In this document: piece after piece, positions 9,314-19,000 of the stretch | Position numbering within the stretch: position 1 is the first letter of the stretch | Layout: every line of letters starts with the position of its first letter | Assembly: GCA_002723295.1 (NCBI GenBank) | Contig: PBNP01000024.1 | Location: 20,018 to 84,017 of the forward strand | DNA: 64,000 bases | Direction of reading: 5' to 3' | From: Flavobacteriaceae bacterium | Lineage (GTDB): Bacteria; Bacteroidota; Bacteroidia; Flavobacteriales; Flavobacteriaceae | Program-made: the position numbers and the translations under genes | The notes under the pieces: generated by a model | The model's input: the letters and a program-made list of their open reading frames with translations, nothing else | The model's database searches: none | Told to the model about the DNA's origin: nothing

Positions 9314-10294
9314 TTAAACCAAGTAAAAGAAAGTAAAAACAAAAACCCAGACTAAATCTACAAAATGCCAATATAAACCAACTTTTTCAATCATTTCATA
9401 ATGACCTCTTCTTTCATATGTTCCAAGCAAGACATTAAAAAAGATGATTATATTAATTATAACTCCTGAAAAAACATGAAAACCATGGAATCCAGTTATA
9501 AAAAAGAAAAAATTTGCAAAAAGTCTATTGCCATATTCATTTCTAATTAAATTTGCACCCCTAACAATAATTTCTGCATCTTGAATTTTATTTAAAGAAT
9601 CTTCTCTGTTAAGGATAGTCTTTTTGCCTTCTGAATTTATTAACTCTGTTCGAATTAATAAATCTGCGTTTTTTATAAAACCACTTTTAACTTCAGAAAG
9701 AGAAATTTCTGAAATAGATGATTCAGAAGTAAACCATATGCCAGAACTTTTTGTGTGAGTAGTTCTTTGTGTAGGAATTTCAATAGCAAAGTCGTCTATA
9801 GAAACTCGCTTTAAATCAGTATTTACAAATTGTAATATTTGACCTCCTCTGGTTTCTAATGCTCCATATTCTCCTTTTATGAAATTTTTCCACTCCCAGG
9901 CCTGTGAGCCAACAAAAATAGCCCCTCCAATTATAGTTAAAAGCATATAAAATGCAACTTTTGACTTATTCATATTATGGCCTGCATCGACAGCTAGAAC
10001 CATAGTTACTGAAGAAAAAATAAGTATAAATGTCATCAATGCAACATAATACATAGGAGCATCAACTCCATGAAGAAAAGGAAAATGAGTAAAAACCTCA
10101 TCAGCAATTGGCCATGAATTGATGTTTTTAAAACGTGAAAAAGCATAAGAAACAAGAAATCCAGAAAAAGTTAAAGCATCTGATACAATAAAAAACCACA
10201 TCATTAATTTTCCATAACTAGCTTTTAATGGTTTTTTAGCCCCCCCCCAAAGAAGTTCATCATTATTATCATTCTTACTTGCAATTACTTCCAT
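9314..10294 (-). CDS. Cytochrome c oxidase subunit III (long form)
   Basis: 'KLMMWFFIVSDALTFSGFL', 'FFITGFHGFHVFSGVIINI', 'YWHFVDLVWVFVFTFFYLV'. Confidence 0.92.
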   Translation of the reverse strand: MEVIASKNDNNDELLWGGAKKPLKASYGKLMMWFFIVSDALTFSGFLVSYAFSRFKNINSWPIADEVFTHFPFLHGVDAPMYYVALMTFILIFSSVTMVLAVDAGHNMNKSKVAFYMLLTIIGGAIFVGSQAWEWKNFIKGEYGALETRGGQILQFVNTDLKRVSIDDFAIEIPTQRTTHTKSSGIWFTSESSISEISLSEVKSGFIKNADLLIRTELINSEGKKTILNREDSLNKIQDAEIIVRGANLIRNEYGNRLFANFFFFITGFHGFHVFSGVIINIIIFFNVLLGTYERRGHYEMIEKVGLYWHFVDLVWVFVFTFFYLV

Positions 10295-10330
10295 AAATAT
10301 TTGAAATTAATTTTAGCAAATTTATTAATT

Positions 10331-10891
10331 CTAACGGTACAAAACCATAAATAAATACAAATAAAGCCAAAGAAAATCTAGGAAATGCCAAAAAATAACT
10401 CCAAGTTGAATACCAAGTTTATTTGACCCAATATATTTATTTGCTGAAATCTTATAAAAAACTTTAAGTAGCACAATTATTCCTGCAATTAAGTGAACTA
10501 AATGGACTATTACTAAAACATACAAAAAGGAGGTTGTAATTGAACTTTGAGCACCTGTAAAATAATATCCAGATTTTATAATTTCTTGAAACCCTTTAAA
10601 TTGATAGAAAACAAAAAGAAAAGCTAAAAAAATAGTTGTGGAAACAAGAATTAAAGATTTAGGCTTATTATTTTTTAAAACATAGTGTTTGGCTAAATGA
10701 AAAGTTAAACTGCTGATTAATAATAAAATTGTACTAATAGTAAATGCAAAAGGTATTTCAAATGAACTTAACCAATCTGATCTATAAGAGCTAACAACAT
10801 ATGCACTTGTTAATCCTGCAAAGGTCATTGTAATGCTTATCATGCCAATTAACAGCATCATTTTTTTTGAATTCTCTTGTTTTCTATTCAT
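10331..10891 (-). CDS. Cytochrome c oxidase subunit III (short form)
   Basis: Five-TM-like subunit III, 'FLYVLVIVHLVHLIAGIIVLL', 'FWHFLDFLWLYLYLFMVL'. Confidence 0.9.
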   Translation of the reverse strand: MNRKQENSKKMMLLIGMISITMTFAGLTSAYVVSSYRSDWLSSFEIPFAFTISTILLLISSLTFHLAKHYVLKNNKPKSLILVSTTIFLAFLFVFYQFKGFQEIIKSGYYFTGAQSSITTSFLYVLVIVHLVHLIAGIIVLLKVFYKISANKYIGSNKLGIQLGVIFWHFLDFLWLYLYLFMVLYR

Positions 10892-10895
10892 GATT

Positions 10896-11765
10896 TTAAA
10901 TTATAATAATTTTGTCCATAATATATATTATCTGAACAAATGTTATATAGAAAATACTAGCATACATTAAATTTTTTGCAGAAGAGTCATCTCTGTTTTT
11001 CATAAGTCTTATACCAAAAAACAAGAAGAATAAGCCTAATAAAAGTACTACTAATCCTCCCATAAAAGAAAGACTTAAACTTCCAGTGTAAGAACTTATA
11101 GGTAATAAGGATATTACTATTGTCCAAACAGAATAAAAAACTATCTGAAAAGCGGTAGCTGTATCTTTTTTTCCTGTTGGCAGCATTTTAAATCCAGCTT
11201 TTTTATAATCCTCATCAAGCATCCACCCAATAGCCCAAAAATGAGGAAACTGCCAAAAAAATTGAAACATAAATAAAACTCCTGGTTCTATTCCAAAATT
11301 TCCTGAATATGCAACCCAGCCTAACATATAAGGAATTGCTCCTGGAATTGCGCCAATAAAAACAGATAATGGAGTTAAAGATTTTAAAGGAGTATATCCA
11401 AAGACATATATTATAATTGCTATTGTTCCAAAAACAGCAGTTTTTAGATTAAGAAAATATAAAGATGTAACTCCAATAATAGTTAATAGAATCGCAATAA
11501 TAAGAGCTTGAATATAGGTCATCCTATTTGCTGGAAGTGGCCTATTTAAAGTTCTTTTCATTAGACTATCTTTATTTTTTTCTAATAATTGGTTGTATAC
11601 ATTTGAAGCCCCTACCATAGCATACCCTCCAATAAATAGAAGAAAAACTGAATTCCAATTAATTATTTCTGCAGCTAAAAAATATCCTGCAAGGGAAGAA
11701 AAAACTACACTTAAAGCTAGTCGCATTTTAGTTAGCTGAAAAAAATCACTAAGTGTTAGTTTCAA
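10896..11765 (-). CDS. ctaB: Protoheme IX farnesyltransferase (heme O synthase)
   Basis: UbiA-type 'NVYNQLLEKNKDSLMKRTLNRPLP' and 'DEDYKKAGFKMLP'; adjacent to cox genes. Confidence 0.93.
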   Translation of the reverse strand: MKLTLSDFFQLTKMRLALSVVFSSLAGYFLAAEIINWNSVFLLFIGGYAMVGASNVYNQLLEKNKDSLMKRTLNRPLPANRMTYIQALIIAILLTIIGVTSLYFLNLKTAVFGTIAIIIYVFGYTPLKSLTPLSVFIGAIPGAIPYMLGWVAYSGNFGIEPGVLFMFQFFWQFPHFWAIGWMLDEDYKKAGFKMLPTGKKDTATAFQIVFYSVWTIVISLLPISSYTGSLSLSFMGGLVVLLLGLFFLFFGIRLMKNRDDSSAKNLMYASIFYITFVQIIYIMDKIIII

Positions 11766-11787
11766 TTATTTTGAATTAAATCGTTTG

Positions 11788-11795
11788 CAAAGATA
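11788..11795 (-). promoter_or_regulatory. Bacteroidota -7 promoter box TATCTTTG upstream of ctaB-cox operon
   Basis: TAnnTTTG on minus strand, 22 nt upstream of ctaB ATG. Confidence 0.5.
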
Positions 11796-11802
11796 GTTCA
11801 AC

Positions 11803-11830
11803 AAAAAATCCCGACTATAATTGTCGGGAT
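11803..11830 (-). terminator. Rho-independent terminator downstream of tonB
   Basis: Minus strand ATCCCGAC-AATTATA-GTCGGGAT followed by TTTTT, just after the tonB stop. Confidence 0.85.
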
Positions 11831-11835
11831 AAATT

Positions 11836-12543
11836 TTAGTTTAATTTAAAGGTTATTGGAATTGAAAAGGGAACTCGAACTGCTCTCCCCCTCTGTTTGC
11901 CAGGTGTCATTCTTGGTAGTTTAGCAATTATTCTCTCTGCTTCATTTTCTAAATTTTTATCTGGACCTCTCATTCTAATGCTTCCTATAGTTCCATCCTT
12001 ATTAATAATAAAGCTAACATAAACCCTTCCTTGAATACCCATTTCTTGAGCTATATCAGGGTATCTGAAGTTTTTTTTAATATGTTTATTTATTTGTTGT
12101 TGAAAACAACTGCGTCTTTCAGATTTTTTCACTCCTTCACAACCAGGATAAATTGGAACATCTTCAATAACAGCAAAAGGAACATCAACATCATCAAACT
12201 CATCCTCTATCTCAATGTCCTCAATTTCAACAATTTCTTCTTGATCAGTCTCTGTAGATTCAATAACTGTTTCTTCTACTTCCTCCTCATCTTCAACAAC
12301 TTCAATTACTTCTGGAGCAGGAGGTGGTGGAGGTGGAGGTGGTGGAGTCTTAATTTGTTCTGTTATAGGTATATCTTCATCATCATCATCATCAACACTT
12401 AAAGCTTCGTAATCATATGTTCTTGCATAAGTTTTCCATTCAATAGCTCGCCATGTAATTAGTAATATTAAGCTTAGGCCTATAACAAAAAATAATGAGC
12501 TATTTTTTGAAAGATCAGCTTTTGGATTTTTTTTGGGTTGCAT
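11836..12543 (-). CDS. tonB: TonB family energy transducer
   Basis: N-terminal TM, poly-Pro (P9) and Glu/Asp-rich linker, C-terminal 'GRVYVSFIINKDGTIGSIRMRGPDKNLENEAERIIAKLPRMTPGKQRGRAVRVPFSIPITFKL'. Confidence 0.95.
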   Translation of the reverse strand: MQPKKNPKADLSKNSSLFFVIGLSLILLITWRAIEWKTYARTYDYEALSVDDDDDEDIPITEQIKTPPPPPPPPPAPEVIEVVEDEEEVEETVIESTETDQEEIVEIEDIEIEDEFDDVDVPFAVIEDVPIYPGCEGVKKSERRSCFQQQINKHIKKNFRYPDIAQEMGIQGRVYVSFIINKDGTIGSIRMRGPDKNLENEAERIIAKLPRMTPGKQRGRAVRVPFSIPITFKLN

Positions 12544-12628
12544 GATTTAAGTGTTTAAAGATGCTAATCTAAAAAAAAATGTAAAAATAACCTCAATTAA
12601 ACAAGTATTGTTACCAGATTTATTTATT

Positions 12629-13012
12629 TTAATCATGATTAATTAATTTTTTATACCCACTAGAATCCAAAAGTTCATTTATTTCTTCTGGATTAGAAAT
12701 CTTTATTTTAATCATCCAACCATTAGTATATGGTTGACTATTAACTAGTTCTGGGTTCGATTCTAAGTCTTCATTCAAAGATTCTACAGTACCTGAAATG
12801 GGCATGAAAAGATCGGATACTGTCTTAACAGCTTCTACAGTCCCAAAAACCGCTTCTCTTTCTAATTTTTCACCTAGAGTTTCTATTTCTACGTAGACAA
12901 TGTCACCTAATTCACTCTGGGCAAAATGAGTTATTCCAACCGTAGCAGTCTCTCCATCTATAGAAACCCATTCATGATCTTTTGTATATTTTAAATTTTC
13001 CGGAATATTCAT
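12629..13012 (-). CDS. gcvH: Glycine cleavage system protein H
   Basis: 'MNIPENLKYTKDHEWVSIDGETATVGITHFAQSELGDIVYVEIETLGEKLEREAVFGTVEAVKTVSDLFMPISGTV'; start placed at internal Met (ORF track opens at 13033) because a -7 promoter box overlaps the longer start. Confidence 0.93.
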   Translation of the reverse strand: MNIPENLKYTKDHEWVSIDGETATVGITHFAQSELGDIVYVEIETLGEKLEREAVFGTVEAVKTVSDLFMPISGTVESLNEDLESNPELVNSQPYTNGWMIKIKISNPEEINELLDSSGYKKLINHD

Positions 13013-13030
13013 TAATATAATTTTTGAAAA

Positions 13031-13038
13031 CAAATTTA
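13031..13038 (-). promoter_or_regulatory. Bacteroidota -7 promoter box TAAATTTG for gcvH
   Basis: TAnnTTTG on minus strand, 18 nt upstream of the internal gcvH ATG, inside the sprA-gcvH gap. Confidence 0.45.
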
Positions 13039-13062
13039 ATTGTTTAGTATTATTTTCATCAC

Positions 13063-16000
13063 TTAATTTCCAAAATTATATCTAATTGTTATACCAGATC
13101 GAATTGTAGTTTGAGGAAAAGCGGTAGATATTACAAATTCAGAAAAGTTGTGGTCATAAAATAATAAAGCAGTTAAATTTCTTGATAAAGAATAATCAGA
13201 ACTAAATTTTATTGAAAGTTGAGTTTGACCAGCTGTAACTTGATTATTATTATACTCTAAATTCCTTAATACAGTTAGATTTTTACGATAAGAAACATCA
13301 GCTTTTATATTTAAATCTCCGCTTAAAGATGATCTTTTTCCACCTATTCGTGTGACCATTCTAACATCTTTAACCCTATAACCTAAGCCTAAAATAAATT
13401 CATTTCCAGATGATTCAGTTAATAAACTATTATCAAGGCTTAATGATAAGGCTCTATCTTTTTTGAATTCAGCTAGAAACCTAAATGAATTTTTAAATTC
13501 AAGATCTAATCGGATTAGCGGATTAAATTGTTCAACTAAATTAATATTTGAATATATTTTTTCTGTTATAATATTTCCTGCACCATCTAATTTTTGAGGT
13601 AAAATAGGGTCAAAATCTAAGTTAGACTGAAAATTATTTAATGTAAAACTAGCTCTATATGCATGAGAAAGAGTAAATCTTTCAAACACCTTTTTAAATG
13701 ATGATAAATTACTTAGTCCTGTATACTTTAAATTCCAATTAGGCAAAGGTTTTCTATTTATTGGATTTAAATCAATTTTATTTGGGTCTATCCCTGAATA
13801 AGCAGATATAAATGCTCCTATCAAAACTAATTGATGGTTCTTTCCAAAACCATATGGAAATCCATCTGAATCTACTTCATTATTAGTAACTGAATTGATT
13901 TCAACTAATCTATTAGAAATAATGATTCTATTATTTCTAAATTTTTCAAAAATTGGATTGTTTACATCCTCCAATTTATCAAAAGCTGTCTTTATAAGAA
14001 TTGTTGAAGTTCCAAAATTTCCGTAAATATTAGGATTCAATGGAATATAATCTGAATTTTCCAATCTAAAGTTTTCAGATTTATTCTCGGAATAGTTTCT
14101 GTCAATATTTAAATCAACAACTAAATCTTTAAATGGAGACCATTGTGTAGAAATATTTAAACTGTAATTATGAATCTGATTGAAAGTCTGGTTAAAATTT
14201 GTGAAACTTGTTATCCATCCTTTTTTTGCAGATTCATATCTAATATCTGCCTGACTTCCAAAAGTAAAAGCTGTCGACGGCCTGTTTGTTCCAAAAAACC
14301 CTAAACTAGGTAAGAAGCCAGGTAAAACGGTTCCATTATTTTCAGAATAATTAAACTGTAAGCGTTTTATAGTATTTAGTAAATCAACTATACGTTTAAT
14401 CCTTTTTTTGTTTTTCTGTTTTCTAGATTCTTTTTTCTTGTCTTTAACAATATTATTACCTTGAATAGGCTTTTTATTATCATTTAAACCTAGGGTAGAA
14501 TATAGTTTTTGGAAAGATATTGCTCCTGAAAAAGTCTTGGTGTTAGCATTCTGGACAGTATTCACAATCCCTAGCTTTGATCCATCCTCCGACATAACTT
14601 CTGCTTGTCCTTCAGGCCCTCTTTGCCAACTAAAATCTCCAGTATAATTATAATTTGCATCAAGAAAACTTAAAAAAGGTATAAATCTAAATGGTAATTT
14701 ATAGTTTGCAGAAATAGATTGATTGTAATTATTTGCCTCACCAACATCCCATATATTATCCCATATAGCATTCTTTATTTTGTTTGATGCAGATGGGTCA
14801 AAATTTCTTATAATTCTATTATTATATGCGTTGAAACTAATTCTTAGAGACTTTGTGAGATTATGATTTATTCTATAATTCCAATCAAATAAAAAGTTCC
14901 GCTGTTCTAGATTTGGAAGACTTAATTGGTTAATTGCATCAATCCCTTCAGTATAAATTTCTCTAAATCTTTGTGTTCTAAAACTTCTATTAATATTTGT
15001 TGTAATTGACAAGCTACTTGGAATAGGGCTAAAGTTTAATTCTTTTAGCCATTGCCAATAATTCTTTTGGTTTAACTTCTTGATTTTGGAAAATGGTTTA
15101 ATTTCAAAAGAAGAAAAACTATATGAATAATTTACTGCAAGTAATAAGTCTAAATGTTTTTGATCTTCTATTTCATAATCATGATGTAACATTTCATTAT
15201 ATGCATAGGAAAAGTCAAAATTCTCTGGACTATAAATACGTTTTTTGTTTTCATTGAAACTTATTTTTCTAACCCCTATTAAACTTATACTTTTTCTCTT
15301 TGTATAATCAATTGCCTGACTTTTAATAGAATCTCTTTGAGAACTTCTTGTTGAAGTGTCTAATCTATCTTTCAATAGAATATCTTGGTAAAATGGATCA
15401 TATTCAGGCGTAATGTTTGTTTCTCCTAACCCTATATTTAATGGTAATATTATTCCCCATTTTTTTGGCAAAACTTTTCCTAAATTAAATTCGGAGACTA
15501 AATCAAATTGAGAAATTGCCTCTCTATTACTCTGGTTAGGTGATTGATCAATATTGCCAAATCCTATAGTAGAGAATTTTCCATTAGCTGAAAATGATCC
15601 TAAGTCAGTAATGTTTAAATCCATTGATCCCGTTGCAGCCCAGCCACCTTGTGATTCAATACCTGAAATACGGAGCTCATTAAACCAAACTTCACCAGAG
15701 AGTGTTTCTGACAAATTCTCTGATGGATTTTTAACTCCTATCATAATATTCCTTATAGTACCAAGAGAGGGGTTCCCTTTAACAACAAATTTATACTTCT
15801 TGATTCCTGGCAATTGACTAATTGGTTTAAATTCTTCAATTCTATTTAAGTTTTCATCAAAATATATTGCATCTCCAAAATTGTTGTATTGTAAAGATTT
15901 AGCTTTAAGTTTTGCTAAAAGATTCAGGGAAACCTCAATTGAATTACTCTCTGGTATCCAAACAGCTTCTGGACTAAATTTATTAGAAGTCTCAGAGTTA

Positions 16001-19000
16001 TATTCAGTAGGCTTAAGAGGTATTTCAATTTGATAATAATTGTCCTTATAATCAGTTCCTAGTCTAATGAATGCTACTATTCTATTATCAAATGATTCTG
16101 AAGAACCTTCGCCTGGAAGCTTTGGTTCTCCTGGAATTGATTCTGCATGAAGGAACATTCTGATCTTTTCATATTGCCTCATATCCAATTCTATATTTTT
16201 AAAAATTCCTCTATAATCCATAGGTTGCAAATCGAATACTCTAAATGAGAGTGATTGCTCATTTTGTCTAATTATAGTGTTATTATTATTAATCTGTTCG
16301 CGTTGGATTGAAGGTGGTAAAACGTAATTGATTGGTATCCTGTTTTCATTCTCAAGAATGTTAACTGTACTTATATCAACTCTTGTATTATTATTATCAA
16401 CAATTTTTTCATTTAGTGATTTATTAAATCTTCTCCAATCTCCCCTAACTAAGTCTAATGTTCCAAATCTAAAAACAACTGGCTGATCAAAGCCACTTAA
16501 AACCATTCTCATAAATCTCATTGACCTTAAATCTTGAATGTTATTTACTGCCTCAAAATAATCTGAAAAAGATGAAGATTGATAATATTCCTTTCTAATA
16601 GGAATTTTGAATTGAATCCAGCGTGTTGTTAAATCTTTTCCATTTGGTAAATTTATTTTCACATTTTCTCTTACATCTGTTATAAATGGATGATTTCCTA
16701 CGGTCATTGAGCTTGAAATTGGTACTCTATATTCAAAATAGCTGTCTATAGTATTCATGCTTTGATCACGATTTATGTCCTCAGTATCTGGTTCAGTTGT
16801 ATTCCCTCTTTCTGTATTTGAAAAAGCTATAGGGGAATTCCCTTCTGTCCCATTATAATTTTTGTATCTATCTAATATATTTCCTTCAGCAGAAACAAAA
16901 AATTGATAGTTATCCCCTGCAGGATCCTCTAAAGGTCCATTTGTATATATATTTCTTTCTTCAATATCATTCAAACCATCAAGGCCAACATCCTGTAAAA
17001 CTCTATCTTGCTCAATAGTATTAAAGGCATATAAAAGTGATTGAACAGCCGGAACTTGTCCCCAACTTGTATTATGAATTAGATTTCCATCATTAGATCC
17101 TGGAAGACCATTTTCATATTGTTTTCTTCCGTCTTTTAAAATATCTTCAGATATATTTCCTAAATGGAAAACTAATTGTCCCAATTGACCAGTATTACTC
17201 TCTATTTCAGAAAAAGTGTCTAAAAGCCAAAACTCTATAAACTCAACATTAGATTGCTCAAAATTTGTAGAGCTTAGTGGCCTAGTAATACTTGCCCAAT
17301 TTTGTTTTAAATCTAAATTAAATTCCTGATTACTAGAATTATTATAAGGTCCTTTTTCATCTGGATAATATGCCAAATCAAATGTAGATTGAACAGTAGT
17401 TGTGCCTTGAACTAAATCTTGTTCTGGAAATATTTCATTTATAAATATTCTTCTAGTTTTGTTTAAAGAAATATCGTTATTATTAATCCCTCCAGGTCTA
17501 CTTTCTGTATAAAAGACAGGATCTATTGAATACCAAGCTAATTTTGCTCTTCCAAATCCAGCACTTATATCATTATTTATTTTTTCCGATCCCTTGTAAT
17601 TTTTGAATGGAACGCTTCCTAATCTCCAGGAATTAAAACCTTTTATATCAATGTTTGTTTGAGCTCCTTCAAAATCATCAATATAAACATTTGTCTCTCC
17701 ATCTAACTTTGTGTTTCGAGGATTTCCAGAAATTAATGAAGCTACTTCTCCCCTAAAAGAAAGAATTGAAGGGATATCTGATTGAAGTGCTGGAATTTTA
17801 TTTATTAATCTATTAATAAAAGGCATTTCTGTTGAAAAATTAGTATTAAAACCAATCATCGTGTTATTAACTGGCTCAGTCCCATAATTGGCTTTTTGAG
17901 TTAATGGTCTTTCACTTAAATTCATTAAAGTTCCACCAACTGCAACATTTTCACTAATTTGATGATCAATATTTATTCCTGCAAAACGTCTATTTTGTTG
18001 ATTAAAAAAAGAGTTATTCTCAACTGAAATAGAAATTGGTACATTTGAAGCTTTAAGACTAGGATCCAAAATATTTACTCTTCCAATCTCATAATTTACT
18101 GTATAGTCTATCCCTTCTGATAATATCCTACCACCTGCATTTACTACAACTGATCCTCTTGGAATATTAAATGCCCCAACAGAAATCCCATCACTTTCAC
18201 TAGATGTATACCTTCCTTTTAATTGAAATTTGTTTTTCTCAGAATATTCAAATGCTGCAGCTTTTGTTAAAGAATACATTTCTTTAAATACATATTTCTT
18301 TTGATTTTCATTAAATGTTTGTTCTTGTTCATAATCCTCTAACGAATTAGAGATAAACAGTTTGAATAAAAATTCTCCAAAAGGCTCAACTTTAGGAAAA
18401 ATAATACGTCCAGAATTAGGTTCAATTGTAATTCCAGGTATATAGTCAAAAAAACCATCTCCATCTGGTACCGGGTCTTTATAAATGTTAAGCTTATCTA
18501 AGCCAAAAGTTCTAATAAGGGTCTGATTGTCAATACTTTCTGGCCAAATGCTTTCATCAATAGGATTCAAATAATTAATTGGAGATGGGTCTGTATATAA
18601 TATGTTTAACCTGAAATCTTCTTCTTCCAAATTAAAAGCACCTGTATTATATATATTTTTCATCATTAAATCCCATACTGGCTGTGTTACATCTGTCAAA
18701 TTACTTTTCAATAATTTAGTTACTAAGCTATTATTTTGAATATTAGATTCAGAATTTTCAGAACTAGACAATGTTGTACCTGGTAAACTTCCATTAGCAA
18801 ACTCACCAACTTGATAAACTTTTCCATTATAAGTATATTGGAAAGCAACCGCCAACACTTCATCATTACTTAGTCTTTGGTTTAATGATATATAACCTAA
18901 TTGAGGATGAAAATTATATTCATTTGAATTTAATTTTCTTGCACTTTCTAAAACAGCATAGTCTATACCTTCTTTAAAAAAGGCTTGCTGATTACCAAAG

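Noticed and set aside
11803-11830. Palindrome ATCCCGAC/GTCGGGAT as a possible regulator operator
   Set aside because: Position right after the tonB stop with a T-tract on the minus strand fits a Rho-independent terminator.
12031-12402. 123-aa plus-strand ORF rich in Trp/Arg/Asn
   Set aside because: Antisense to tonB; the WRRWWRWRWW stretch is the reverse complement of the poly-Pro and acidic linker, with no family signature.
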